Shown here in pieces: positions 16,701-24,175 of a DNA stretch of 38,747 nt; the first letter of the stretch is position 1; each line of letters starts with the position of its first letter. The notes under the pieces are model-generated. The model was not told the origin of the DNA and searched no databases. It saw nothing but the letters and a program-made list of their open reading frames with translations. Source of the stretch: Arthrobacter sp. ES3-54 (lineage in GTDB: Bacteria > Actinomycetota > Actinomycetes > Actinomycetales > Micrococcaceae); assembly GCF_029504395.1 (NCBI RefSeq), contig NZ_JAQFIF010000025.1, positions 1 through 38,747 on the forward strand, in the 5' to 3' direction. Made by a program: the position numbers and the translations under genes.

Positions 16701-16933
16701 CCGTCGTACGTTGCGGACGGCTTTTCCGCCAGGACCACAATGTAGCGGCCGTCCTTGTAGTTGTTCGGATCAACATTCTTCTGTGCGACGCCGGCTACGG
16801 CCGGGCCTTGCGCCGGGGCCGCGTTGGCGGGGGCGATCGCGATGCTGGACAGAAGAACCGGCAGGCCCAGGGTCAGTGCCGCGGCCCTCCGTAGTCCCCC
16901 GCTTCGAAGGAAGCTCTTTCCTGGTGATGTCAC
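13706..16933 (-). CDS. Secreted subtilisin-like serine protease (S8, cucumisin type)
   Basis: Exported peptidase of 1075 aa from GTG 16933 (an upstream in-frame start at 16984 would add 17 residues, giving a poor signal peptide). The signal peptide ends near residue 38 (ANA). An I9-type propeptide covers about 62-165. The catalytic triad is complete: D200 in VIDTGYT, H297 in SHGTHTAS, S623 in GTSMASPH, with oxyanion N404 in SAGNSGP. A PA domain is inserted at about 440-560 between the Asn and Ser motifs, as in plant cucumisins and lactococcal-type proteases. A fibronectin-like region (about 680-770), further beta-rich repeats and a strongly charged tail follow. No LPXTG anchor is visible. It faces the SSI-like genes tail to tail. 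Confidence 0.93.
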   Translation of the reverse strand: MTSPGKSFLRSGGLRRAAALTLGLPVLLSSIAIAPANAAPAQGPAVAGVAQKNVDPNNYKDGRYIVVLAEKPSATYDGGTAGLAATKPAAGKKLDANRAEVKQYKAHLEQKQAQVAGQQGVKMQRQFTAALNGFSAKLTADQAVKLAKNPSVLLVAPDTQNAPDYSTTDFLKLSGPNGTWNTKFGGKDAAGKGVVVGVIDTGYTPSSAYFAGQAVKPLTGDPAVGVPYRNADGKIQMLKADGELFTGECQTGTDFDGTACNSKVLSARYFGDVFAETVPPEDWAPGERLSPVDAASHGTHTASTAAGNADVEATVDGRSFGQTSGIAPAAKLSIYKVCWEDNDPNSGGCYSSASIDAINQAIMDGVDVLNYSISGATDTTTDPVSMAFLSAASAGIFVAVSAGNSGPTASTVNHGAPWLTTVAASSFSQELQGTVEFSDGSKYRGASIMNSQVSNAGVVLAANAAAAGSTSPALCGDGSLDPAKIAGKVVVCDRGVVDRVAKSAEVKRGGGVGMILVNLTNSSLDTDKHSVPTVHVNPPATEAIKAKVAANPAITVSLVSKDTTGLPLEAQPQIAGFSSRGPLLAAGSDLLKPDVAAPGVAVLAGVSPIGTGGDNFGFLSGTSMASPHVAGFGALILAKKPLWSPATVKSAMMTTTSDVKNADGSKNTDVFATGAGQVDPARVLDPGLVYDATTEDYLAFARGTGFDVRIPGIGIIKPRDMNLPSFALGNLAGKIEVTRTLTALTPGIYKAKFSVPGIKVSVTPAVLNFSAAGEKRSFKVSFENQGAPLGKFATGSLTWQGANKNVASPIAVRPQSAVALSDVAFTSQGGSGSGAIKVVSGTNSPINMTLDGLSKADSTAVELVPGPFTGGQDASNVVKSVQVEAGAPLAKFSVISADPNADFDMYVMTPEGPLTVATSSASESVSIPNPTPGKYTIYANLYASPNNKPTKASVDSAVLGKVVGKASLNPNPLRLANGKAGKVTLSWAGLETGSYIGRVTFAGASDPTFVSVLVTPAGTVVVPPTSEDQDSNDGPGDNSDGDTGDKEKKDKGKKVKEEQGKIQNSDQSFTPNNAI

Positions 16934-17260
16934 GAGTGTTCGAACCTTTCGTAAAGGAACGGCCCGGTTCAATGCCGGGCCCAACGGACTGGCGGGAACT
17001 CACTGGGCGGTCGCCCGGCCTGCCCCGACGGATACCAGCCGATTCATACAGTACAGACTGAGAGCGAGATATGACATAGACCACAAGGAGGTTTTTAATA
17101 TTTGTCACGCAGTACGACATGATGCGATGGCGACGCCGCTGAACTGCGTCAATTGGAGCCGCCGACCCGCCCCGGGCGCGCACCCCGCCACAGCGCGGGA
17201 GGACGCGGCCCCAAACCGCCCCCGGGCCCAACCACTGGCCAGCTGGCGGCTACCGCCGGC
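16934..17260. other. Intergenic region upstream of the subtilase
   Basis: No gene is supported here. On the minus strand, an A/T-rich patch at about 17085-17135 is the likely promoter zone of the subtilase. Its leader of more than 100 bases contains a stem-loop just before the ribosome site: GGCCCGG (16961-16967) pairs with CCGGGCC (16975-16981). GAAAGG at about 16944-16949 is the best ribosome-site candidate. Confidence 0.4.
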
Positions 17261-17446
17261 CTACTTTCGCGGAGTCCGGACGACGTCGCTGATCCATGCA
17301 CGGGTCTTCTCATCCAAGGGACCGGCCACCTTGCTCGCCCTCGCCGCACGGTCAGCCTTGATCTTCTGCAGCACCATCCGGCCCAGCCCGGCGAACACTG
17401 CGATAGCCACAACAGACAACACCACGGATTTCGGTTTCTCAGCCAT
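17261..17446 (-). CDS. Small single-pass membrane protein, hypothetical
   Basis: Predicted protein of 61 aa from ATG 17446, with AGGA about seven bases upstream. A hydrophobic segment (VVLSVVAIAVFAGLGRMVL, 8-26) is followed by a basic, hydrophilic tail, so the C-terminus probably faces the cytoplasm. I recognise no family. The start, ribosome site and membrane segment together make it a believable gene. It lies between the subtilase and the purine genes and points away from the latter. Confidence 0.6.
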   Translation of the reverse strand: MAEKPKSVVLSVVAIAVFAGLGRMVLQKIKADRAARASKVAGPLDEKTRAWISDVVRTPRK

Positions 17447-17586
17447 GCGCACATCCTACTTACCCGCGGCGGCCCGGACCATAGGCCACAGCCGCCCCGC
17501 CCGCGCCATTTCTCCAGTTCAAGGGCCTGCCCGTGCGGCCGGGTTCACACTCCCAGCCCGAATACGGCCGGACGCACCAGGGCCGG

Positions 17587-17592
17587 TAGAAT
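17587..17592 (+). promoter_or_regulatory. Possible -10 element of the purSQL operon
   Basis: TAGAAT lies 130 bases before the purS start, in an otherwise GC-rich gap. I do not see a matching -35 box or a PurR-type site, so this is a weak candidate. Confidence 0.3.
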
Positions 17593-17722
17593 GGGCATGC
17601 AAGCTCGCGGAGCGCCCTTTCACGCTGTATTCACCAAGCAGTCCTCAACACACAGCGGATCGGCGTGAGACGGCACCACTCCGCTGCGCCCTTACCCAAC
17701 GCTCACGCACAGGAGTTGCCGG

Positions 17723-17974
17723 ATGCCCCGGATCGTTGTCGACGTCATGCCCAAGCCCGAGATTCTGGACCCGCAGGGGAAGGCCATCGTCGGTGCTCTG
17801 CCGCGGCTGGGCTTCACCGCTTTCAGCTCTGTCCGCCAGGGCAAGCGCTTTGAACTCACGGTCGACGGCGAGGTGACCGAGGAGATTCTGGCCCAGGCCC
17901 GCGACGCCGCCGAGACCCTGCTGTCCAACCCGGTGATCGAGGACGTCGTCAACGTCGAGGTCGTTGAGGCCTGA
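17723..17974 (+). CDS. purS: Phosphoribosylformylglycinamidine synthase subunit PurS
   Basis: Small structural subunit (83 aa) of FGAM synthase, the ATP- and glutamine-dependent fourth step of purine synthesis. It bridges PurQ and PurL so that ammonia passes between them. The sequence opens MPRIVVDVMPKPEILDPQGK, the family signature, and ends in the VIEDVVNVEVVEA strand. Start ATG 17723 follows AGGAG at 17711-17715. purQ starts two bases behind its stop, so the three genes form one operon. Having separate PurS, PurQ and small PurL is the Gram-positive arrangement, unlike the single-chain enzyme of E. coli. Confidence 0.96.
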   Translation: MPRIVVDVMPKPEILDPQGKAIVGALPRLGFTAFSSVRQGKRFELTVDGEVTEEILAQARDAAETLLSNPVIEDVVNVEVVEA

Positions 17975-17975
17975 G

Positions 17976-18734
17976 ATGACTGAACTCCCCCTGATCGGCG
18001 AGGCTGTTGCCGTCGCCGCGCACCCCAGGCTCGCCGGTGCGAAGATCGGCGTCGTCACCTTCCCCGGCACCCTGGACGACCGCGACGCCGCCCGTGCGGT
18101 CCGGCTGGCCGGTGCCACCCCGGTGGAGCTCTGGCACGCCGGCACCACCTTGGGCGACGTTGACGCCGTCGTGATTCCCGGCGGTTTCTCCTACGGCGAT
18201 TACCTCCGCGCCGGCGCCATCGCCCGCTTCGCGCCGCTGATGTCCAAGATCATCGACGCCGCCAATTCCGATGCCAAGCTGCCCGTGCTGGGCATCTGCA
18301 ACGGCTTCCAGATCCTGACCGAGTCGCACCTGCTGCCCGGTTCCATGATCAAGAACGACCACCTGAAGTTCATGTGCCGCGACCAGGTCCTGCGCGTGGA
18401 GAACAACACGACGGCCTGGACCGGGGACTACGCCGCCGGCCAGGAAATCACTGTGCCGCTGAAGAACCAGGACGGCCAGTACATCGCCGACGAGAAGACG
18501 CTGGATGCGCTCGAGGCGGAAGGCCGCGTCGTGTTCCGCTATGTCGGCTTCAACCCGAACGGCTCCCGCCGCGATATCGCCGGCATCTCCAACGCCGCAG
18601 GCAACGTCGTGGGCCTCATGCCGCACCCCGAGCATGCTGTGGAGGCCGGCTTCGGCCCCGAACTCGGCTCCGGCACCGAGGGCCTCGGGTTCTTCACCTC
18701 TGTCCTGAACAAAATCGTGGGAGACAACAAATGA
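17976..18734 (+). CDS. purQ: Phosphoribosylformylglycinamidine synthase subunit PurQ (glutaminase)
   Basis: Class I glutamine amidotransferase subunit, 252 aa, which frees ammonia from glutamine for PurL. The nucleophile C108 sits in GICNGFQIL; the other triad residues are H220 and E222 in MPHPEH. The core begins KIGVVTFPGT at residue 23, so about 22 residues precede the usual family start; no later start is available, and GTTGAGG before ATG 17976 supports it. The stop overlaps the purL start (ATGA at 18731). Confidence 0.96.
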   Translation: MTELPLIGEAVAVAAHPRLAGAKIGVVTFPGTLDDRDAARAVRLAGATPVELWHAGTTLGDVDAVVIPGGFSYGDYLRAGAIARFAPLMSKIIDAANSDAKLPVLGICNGFQILTESHLLPGSMIKNDHLKFMCRDQVLRVENNTTAWTGDYAAGQEITVPLKNQDGQYIADEKTLDALEAEGRVVFRYVGFNPNGSRRDIAGISNAAGNVVGLMPHPEHAVEAGFGPELGSGTEGLGFFTSVLNKIVGDNK

Positions 18735-21064
18735 CGGAGACACCCGCAGTGGCGGCGCCCGCGGAGACCACCCGGAAGTTCAACATCGACACGGTCGAGC
18801 ACGCGGCCAAAACGCCGGACACCGAGCTCCCCTGGGCCGAACTGGGCCTGAAGCAGAACGAGTTCGACGAGGTAGTGAAGGTCCTGGGCCGCCGCCCCAC
18901 CGGCGCGGAACTCGCCATGTACTCGGTGATGTGGAGCGAACACTGCTCCTACAAGTCCTCGAAGAACCATCTGCGCCAGTTCGGCGACAAGGTGACCGAG
19001 GAAATGAAGAAGGACATGCTCGTTGGCATCGGCGAAAACGCCGGTGTCACCAACCTGGGCGACGGCTGGGCCGTGACGTTCAAGATCGAGTCCCACAACT
19101 CGCCGTCGTTCGTGGAGCCCTACCAGGGCGCCGCCACCGGCATCGGCGGGATTGTCCGCGACATCATCTCCATGGGCGCCCGCCCGGTAGCGGTGATGGA
19201 TCCGCTGCGCTTCGGCGCCATTGACCACCCGGACACCGCCCGCGTCATGCACGGCGCCGTGGCCGGGATCGGCGGCTACGGCAACTCGCTGGGCCTGCCC
19301 AACATCGGCGGCGAAATGGTCTTCGACTCCGTGTACCAGGGCAACCCGCTGGTCAACGCACTCGCCGTCGGCGTGATGCGCCACGAGGACATCCGCCTCG
19401 CCAACGCCTCCGGCAAGGGCAACAAGGTGGTGCTGTTCGGTGCCCGCACCGGCGGCGACGGCATCGGCGGCGCCTCCGTGCTGGCCTCGGAGTCCTTCGA
19501 TGACACCAAGCCGTCCAAGCGCCCCGCGGTCCAGGTGGGCGACCCGTTCGCCGAGAAGGTCCTGATCGAGTGCTGCCTGGAGCTGTTCAAGGGTTCCCTG
19601 GTTGAGGGCATCCAGGATCTGGGCGCCGCAGGCATTTCCTGCGCCACGTCCGAGCTCGCGTCCAACGGCGACGGTGGCATGGAGGTCGAGCTGACCTCTG
19701 TCCTGTTGCGCGACCCCACCCTGACCCCGGGCGAAATCCTGATGTCCGAGTCGCAGGAACGCATGATGGCCGTGGTCACCCCCGAGAACATCGCCGCGTT
19801 TGAAGCGGTCATGGACAAGTGGGCGGTGGAGTATTCCTGGCTGGGCGAGGTGACCGACACCGGCCGCCTCATCATCACGTGGGAAGGCGACGTGATTGTC
19901 GACGTCGACCCGCGCACCGTGGCCCACGACGGTCCGGTCTACGACCGCCCGTACGCCCGCCCCGAATGGCAGGACGCCGTCCAGGCCGACTCCTTCACCG
20001 GGTCTGTGCAGGACACCGGCCGCCCCTCCGCCCCCGCGGACCTGGCCGCCGCGATCACCGAACTCGTCGCCTCGCCGAACATGTGCGACAAGTCCTGGAT
20101 CACCAAGCAGTACGACCGCTACGTCGGCGGCAACACCGCTATGGCGTTCCCGGACGACGCCGGCGTGGTCCGGGTGGACGAGGAAACCGGCCTGGGCGTG
20201 GCCCTGGCCACCGATGCCAACGGCCGCTACACCTACCTCGACCCGTACCACGGCGCGCAGCTGGCGCTGGCCGAGGCCTACCGCAACGTCGCCACCTCCG
20301 GCGCCGTGCCGATGGCCGTCAGCGACTGCCTGAACTTCGGCTCCCCCGAGGATCCCGACGTCATGTGGCAGCTGGCCGAAGCCATCCGCGGCCTGTCCGA
20401 CGCCTGCATGGTGCTGGGCATCCCGGTCACCGGCGGCAACGTCTCGCTGTACAACCAGACCGGGACCACCCCCATCCACCCCTCCCCCGTGGTGGCTGTG
20501 CTGGGCAAGTTCGACGACGTTGCCCGCCGCACGCCGTCGGGCTGGAAGGAAGACGGCCAGGCCATCTACCTGCTGGGCACGACGGCGGCAGAGCTGGACG
20601 GTTCGGAATGGTCCAACATGCGCGGGCACCTCGGCGGCCTGCCGCCCAAGGTTGACCTCGAAGCCGAGCGCGAGCTGGGGCAGATCCTGATCAACGCCTC
20701 CCGCGACGGCATGGTGGATTCCGCCCACGACCTCTCCGAAGGCGGCCTCGCCGCGGCCCTCGTGGAGTCGTCCCTGCGCTACGGCGTGGGCGCCCGGATC
20801 GCGCTGCAGGACGTCCTGGACCGCGACGGTGTGGACCTGTTCACGGCGCTGTTCTCCGAAACCCAAGGCCGCGCCGTCGTCGCTGTGCCCCGATCGGAGG
20901 AAATCCGCTTCACGGACATGTGCACCGCCCGCGGCTTCGCGCACGTCCGGATCGGTGTGGTGGACGCCGAGGGCGGCACGCTGGAGATCAACGGGGTCGA
21001 GACCATGAACCTCGACGCACTCCGCGAAGCCCACGAGGCGACCCTGCCGAAGTACTTCGGCTAA
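18731..21064 (+). CDS. purL: Phosphoribosylformylglycinamidine synthase subunit PurL (synthetase)
   Basis: ATP-dependent synthetase subunit of FGAM synthase, 777 aa, the small PurL type that needs PurS and PurQ. Seen directly: SEHCSYKSSKNHLRQF near residue 70 with the catalytic His, the SHNSPSFVEPYQGAATGIGG phosphate-binding region, and a second, homologous half with VTGGNVSLYNQTG and DLSEGGLAAALVE. I start at ATG 18731, overlapping the purQ stop by four bases; the same frame is open far upstream but that part lies antiphase within purQ. A perfect stem-loop (21093-21142) follows the stop and probably ends the operon. Confidence 0.97.
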   Translation: MTETPAVAAPAETTRKFNIDTVEHAAKTPDTELPWAELGLKQNEFDEVVKVLGRRPTGAELAMYSVMWSEHCSYKSSKNHLRQFGDKVTEEMKKDMLVGIGENAGVTNLGDGWAVTFKIESHNSPSFVEPYQGAATGIGGIVRDIISMGARPVAVMDPLRFGAIDHPDTARVMHGAVAGIGGYGNSLGLPNIGGEMVFDSVYQGNPLVNALAVGVMRHEDIRLANASGKGNKVVLFGARTGGDGIGGASVLASESFDDTKPSKRPAVQVGDPFAEKVLIECCLELFKGSLVEGIQDLGAAGISCATSELASNGDGGMEVELTSVLLRDPTLTPGEILMSESQERMMAVVTPENIAAFEAVMDKWAVEYSWLGEVTDTGRLIITWEGDVIVDVDPRTVAHDGPVYDRPYARPEWQDAVQADSFTGSVQDTGRPSAPADLAAAITELVASPNMCDKSWITKQYDRYVGGNTAMAFPDDAGVVRVDEETGLGVALATDANGRYTYLDPYHGAQLALAEAYRNVATSGAVPMAVSDCLNFGSPEDPDVMWQLAEAIRGLSDACMVLGIPVTGGNVSLYNQTGTTPIHPSPVVAVLGKFDDVARRTPSGWKEDGQAIYLLGTTAAELDGSEWSNMRGHLGGLPPKVDLEAERELGQILINASRDGMVDSAHDLSEGGLAAALVESSLRYGVGARIALQDVLDRDGVDLFTALFSETQGRAVVAVPRSEEIRFTDMCTARGFAHVRIGVVDAEGGTLEINGVETMNLDALREAHEATLPKYFG

Positions 21065-21092
21065 GCCCCACCACCGCAACCAGTTCCATCGG

Positions 21093-21142
21093 TTGCTCCG
21101 CAACTGCCGTTTTGAACCCTCAAAACGGCAGTTGCGGAGCAA
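21093..21142. repeat. Palindromic intergenic repeat, copy 1 (also terminator-like)
   Basis: A perfect 23-bp stem with a 4-base loop: left arm 21093-21115 begins TTGCTCCGCAACTGCCG, right arm 21120-21142 is its exact complement. It lies 28 bases behind purL and 8 bases behind the stop of the converging DUF559 gene. Two related copies occur at 22149 and 22543. It can act as a two-way terminator. Confidence 0.85.
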
Positions 21143-21149
21143 TCGTTCG

Positions 21150-22091
21150 TTAACGGCGGGGCCGCCAGCCCGCCTGCAGGAGTGCGGCGCGGACCTTGGC
21201 CACCGCGGCCTTGGCATCACCGTTCATGTGCCGCTTGGAGATTCGAACCTCGGTCCAGCCGAGGGCCGTGTATTTCTCCGAACGGGCGATGTCCCGAACG
21301 ATCTGCCCCTCGTCACCGTGGAGTTCGCCCTCGTACTCGATACCGATTCTGTATTCCCGATAGGACAAGTCTGGTTTGTGATGCCGCGTTCCTGCCCCGT
21401 CGATGATCGGCACGTTCAGCTCTGGTTCCGGGAGACCGGCCCGGACTATAGCTAGCCGCAGCAAGGACTCCTGCGGCGAATCCGAGCCCACGCGGATGAG
21501 GGCGATGGCTTCCTTGGCCTTGCGCAGTCCGCGCTTTCCCTTGTGCCGGCCGATCATCCGCTGCAGGTCCTGGAGACCGCAGAGCGGCAGGTCTCGACCC
21601 TCACCCTCAAGCCTGGGCACCCGGACGCAGCTGTCGCCGGCCACAACGAGTTCGTCTACGGTCAGCATTTCGGCCAGGTCCAGCCAGGTCCGCTCCGGGG
21701 TGGTGATGGGAATCCCGTCCAGCAGCGTGATCTCGTCGTCGTAGAGCTTCATCCGGTGAACGATGACATGTGGCCGCTTGAGATGGGCCGCGCCCTCGGG
21801 CCTGATCACGTGGTACATCGGCGGTGCCTCCTTTTGTTGCCGCGCCGGAAGCGAACCAAGCTCCGCCGCGGTGAGGTGCGACGCGGCGCATCGCTCGTTG
21901 ACCTCAATGAAAGGCCGCACGCGCACGCTCAAGGGAAGCCCCGGCGTCGCGCTTTGCACGCGAATTCCCCTGCCCAGCGCCACGAGGGAGCGGTGCCGGA
22001 GCCGTTTTGGCGACACTCCGGCCTCTGCCGCTTCGGCGACGGTGAAGGGGCGTCCCCGGAAATCGTCGGGCAGCGGGCGCGCGGTTTTCAT
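21150..22091 (-). CDS. DUF559 / AbiEi-like domain protein
   Basis: Protein of 313 aa from ATG 22091 (MKTARPLPDDFRGRPF). The frame remains open to 22199, but that runs through the palindromic repeat and lacks a ribosome site. The N-terminal part (FTVAEAAEAGVSPKRLRHRSLVALGRGIRV) is the winged helix seen in AbiEi-type antitoxin-like proteins. The C-terminal part (KPDLSYREYRIGIEYEGELH, then RDIARSEKYTALGWTEVRIS) is a DUF559, Vsr-like nuclease fold with the D...E-x-E pattern of PD-(D/E)XK enzymes. Such proteins are common in Arthrobacter, usually as single genes, and their role is unknown. No toxin partner is adjacent. It sits between repeat copies 1 and 2. Confidence 0.75.
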   Translation of the reverse strand: MKTARPLPDDFRGRPFTVAEAAEAGVSPKRLRHRSLVALGRGIRVQSATPGLPLSVRVRPFIEVNERCAASHLTAAELGSLPARQQKEAPPMYHVIRPEGAAHLKRPHVIVHRMKLYDDEITLLDGIPITTPERTWLDLAEMLTVDELVVAGDSCVRVPRLEGEGRDLPLCGLQDLQRMIGRHKGKRGLRKAKEAIALIRVGSDSPQESLLRLAIVRAGLPEPELNVPIIDGAGTRHHKPDLSYREYRIGIEYEGELHGDEGQIVRDIARSEKYTALGWTEVRISKRHMNGDAKAAVAKVRAALLQAGWRPRR

Positions 22092-22148
22092 GGCCTCATC
22101 AGACCAGTTCGGCGTCGAGTCCGCAGAAGTTATCCACAACCCCCATCG

Positions 22149-22200
22149 ATTGCTCCATAACTGCCGTTTTGAAGCCTCAAAAGGGCGCCTACGGAGCAAT
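22149..22200. repeat. Palindromic intergenic repeat, copy 2
   Basis: Left arm 22149-22172 begins ATTGCTCCATAACTGCCG, loop AGCC, right arm 22177-22200 ends CCTACGGAGCAAT. The outer and inner parts pair; the middle has mismatches. It is upstream of the DUF559 gene and downstream of the DUF503 gene, both on the minus strand. Confidence 0.8.
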
Positions 22201-22231
22201 GGACGGGGGCTTAGGGGAGCAACCGGCGGGG

Positions 22232-22525
22232 TCAGTCGTCGCTGCGGAGCTCCCGCTGCCGGGCGCTGAGGAGTTCGAGTTCGGGCCGGGCTGCCACGAA
22301 GCGTTCGACGGCGGTGAGCACGTCCACGAGGTGTGCCCGGTCGGCTGCCACCAGGCCGGCGCCCAACTGCGTGCGCCTGTACTGTTCGTGATCCCCGACC
22401 TCGGCCACAGAGACGTCAAAGCGCCGCTTCAGCTCCGCCAGCAGCGGCCGCACCACGGAGCGCTTCTCCTTGAGGCTGTGAACGTCGCCCAGAAGGATGT
22501 CGAATTCGATCCATCCGATCCACAT
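22232..22525 (-). CDS. DUF503 (YlxP-like) family protein
   Basis: Protein of 97 aa, the usual length for DUF503. The family hallmark is seen: a first strand with L-x-G-D-VHSLKEKRSVVRPLLAEL, then RRFDVSVAEVGDHE, then a strand and helix. The fold is ferredoxin-like, and members are often found near ribosome or translation genes (YlxP in Bacillus), but their job is not established. Here it stands alone between palindromic repeats. The start is ATG 22525, with only a weak AGGG before it. Confidence 0.88.
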   Translation of the reverse strand: MWIGWIEFDILLGDVHSLKEKRSVVRPLLAELKRRFDVSVAEVGDHEQYRRTQLGAGLVAADRAHLVDVLTAVERFVAARPELELLSARQRELRSDD

Positions 22526-22542
22526 GCCCTAAGCCTATCCAG

Positions 22543-22590
22543 TGCTCCGTAACCGCCGTTTTGAGCCCTCAAAAGGGCGGCTAAGGAGCA
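22543..22590. repeat. Palindromic intergenic repeat, copy 3
   Basis: Left arm 22543-22564 begins TGCTCCGTAACCGCCG, loop GCCC, right arm 22569-22590 ends GGCTAAGGAGCA. Like copies 1 and 2 it has a loop of four bases flanked by TTTTGA and TCAAAA. It lies just upstream of the DUF503 gene and behind the ABM gene. Confidence 0.8.
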
Positions 22591-22620
22591 ATCGACGGGG
22601 TGGGACGGGGTGGGACGGGG

Positions 22621-22938
22621 TTAGATGGTGAGTTCGCCCATCCGGTCCCAGCCGTCGCCGTCGAGCTGGCGGCTGATGATCCGGGGCGTTTCGGCCAGCG
22701 CCTGCGGCATGTCCGCCATGGCCTGCTTGAAGTGGGCGCTGTTGACGTGGTCTCCGGCGGCGTCGTCCTTGAAGGCCTCAACGAGGACGAATTCATTGGG
22801 GTCCTCCACGCTGCGGGACCAGTCGAACCACAGGTTCCCGGGCTCCTTACGGGTGGCCTGGGTGAATTCGTCCACGAGTCCCAGCCAGCGCTCGGACCAG
22901 TCCGGCTTGACCTTGAATTTGACGACGATGAAGATCAC
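22621..22938 (-). CDS. Antibiotic biosynthesis monooxygenase (ABM) superfamily protein, putative quinol monooxygenase
   Basis: Protein of 105 aa from GTG 22938, with GAAAGG about nine bases upstream. It is a single dimeric alpha-beta barrel domain: IFIVVKFKVKPDW as first strand, EPGNLWFDWSRSVEDPNEFV as middle strands, then the conserved HVNSAHFKQAM helix with its family H-x-x-S/T-x-H-F pattern. YgiN-type members oxidise quinols without cofactors; others use heme or polyketides, so the substrate is not fixed. It follows the TPR gene on the same strand after 50 bases. Confidence 0.82.
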   Translation of the reverse strand: MIFIVVKFKVKPDWSERWLGLVDEFTQATRKEPGNLWFDWSRSVEDPNEFVLVEAFKDDAAGDHVNSAHFKQAMADMPQALAETPRIISRQLDGDGWDRMGELTI

Positions 22939-22988
22939 GGGCGGTTGCCTTTCATTCGGATTTCCGGAGGTTCCATTCTTGCAGGCGG

Positions 22989-23591
22989 TCAGCAGGCCTT
23001 GATGGCCTCGCGGGCCAGTTCCTGCTGCCGGGGAGTGCCGATCCGGTCGGCCCACTGTTCGGCGAGCTGGAACTCCACCATGGCCTCGGTGCAGCGGCCG
23101 GCGTCGTGCAGCGTCCAGCCGAGGTTGTTGTGCAACGAGATCATCCACCGTTTGGTGCGCTCATCGTGGACCGTGGAGGCATACTCCAGGGCGCTCCTGG
23201 TCCAGGTCTCGGCGTGGGCGGAGTCGGCAATGGCGAGCATGTGCAGCGCGTCCACGGCCAGGAATTCCTCGACCAGATAGTCTGCCAGTTCGGCCGCCTG
23301 CTCAAAGAGCGGCACGGCCATCTCGGGGTGGCCGCTGGAATTGAGCACCCGGCCGCGTTCCAGCAGCACCCGGACGGCCACGGTGGGCTCGTCGGCATCG
23401 ACCGAATCCAGCAACGCGTCGGCTTCCTCGTAGCGGCCCTGCAGCCCGATGGCCCGGCCCAGCTGGGTGGTGAGTTCGGCGCGTTCGTCGGCGTCGTAGC
23501 TTTCATCTGCGGCGGCCGCCCGGAAACTGGCTTCCGATCCGGCGGGGTCGTCGAAGTTCCACAATTGGTCAAGGGTTTTCTGTTCCAGCAT
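22989..23591 (-). CDS. Tetratricopeptide repeat protein
   Basis: Cytosolic protein of 200 aa built almost only of helix pairs of TPR type: GRAIGLQGRYEEADALLDSV, then VLNSSGHPEMAVPLFEQAAE, then NNLGWTLHDAGRCTEAMVEF. The first 45 residues hold FDDPAGSEASFRAAAADE, a pattern often seen in actinobacterial TPR proteins of this length. It probably mediates protein contacts; no enzyme motif is seen. The start ATG 23591 has CAGGAGCAGG directly before it. Confidence 0.82.
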   Translation of the reverse strand: MLEQKTLDQLWNFDDPAGSEASFRAAAADESYDADERAELTTQLGRAIGLQGRYEEADALLDSVDADEPTVAVRVLLERGRVLNSSGHPEMAVPLFEQAAELADYLVEEFLAVDALHMLAIADSAHAETWTRSALEYASTVHDERTKRWMISLHNNLGWTLHDAGRCTEAMVEFQLAEQWADRIGTPRQQELAREAIKAC

Positions 23592-23605
23592 CCACCTGCT
23601 CCTGC

Positions 23606-24175
23606 TCAGCTTTCACCTGCGGCCAGTTCGTGTGCACTCCCAATGTATCGGGAAGTGACATGCCTTTGTGCGCGTCCCGCGAGGGCACTGCCGGCCGCGT
23701 AGAACCAGTTGGACGGCCTGCTGAAGGCCGTGATTTTAAGGACCACGCGCCTCGCGGCGTCGATCTCCACTTCGAAGGCTTCCTCGCCCCGCACGGGATG
23801 ACCCGGCAGTGTGCCGTACCCGAACCCGGCCCGTTGCGGCCCGCCGCCGGGCACCGGCCGGCGCACCCACACCACCTCGCAGGGCGCGTTGATCCGGAAG
23901 GGCCCGACGCCGAATCCGCTCACCACGCGCGCGCCGGGCACGACGGCGTCGGAGTCGGTGCGGACGCGCAGCCCTGAGCGTTTCTGCAGCTGCCAGGAAA
24001 GAATTCCCTGGGCCACCCTCCGGTACAGGGCCAGGCCGTCGCCGAGGTAAGCCTGGGACACCAGGCAGGGAAAGCCTTCCGGTGCCTGCCCGTGCTCGGT
24101 GGAGCCAATGCCCGGATAGTTCAGCGCGGCCCGCGCGCCGGGCGCGATGCGGCCGACGCGAGGTTCGCCGCTCAT
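23606..24175 (-). CDS. DUF1990 family protein
   Basis: Protein of 189 aa of the DUF1990 (UPF0548) family. Conserved elements are the N-terminal YPGIGSTEHGQAPEGF, the middle VVSGFGVGPFRINAPCEVVW, and GFGYGTLPGHPVRGEEAF followed by FSRPSNWFYAAG, where the last block is close to invariant. The family is predicted to have a lipid- or polyketide-binding-like fold, and its function is unknown. Its start overlaps the stop of the MmcQ/YjbR gene by four bases (24172-24175), so the two are translated together. Confidence 0.85.
   Translation of the reverse strand: MSGEPRVGRIAPGARAALNYPGIGSTEHGQAPEGFPCLVSQAYLGDGLALYRRVAQGILSWQLQKRSGLRVRTDSDAVVPGARVVSGFGVGPFRINAPCEVVWVRRPVPGGGPQRAGFGYGTLPGHPVRGEEAFEVEIDAARRVVLKITAFSRPSNWFYAAGSALAGRAQRHVTSRYIGSAHELAAGES

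Noticed and set aside
18539..21220. Very long antisense open frame (893 codons) opposite purL
   Set aside because: High GC leaves the opposite strand open; the composition is not protein-like and purL is certain. The same holds for long frames opposite dnaX and the subtilase.
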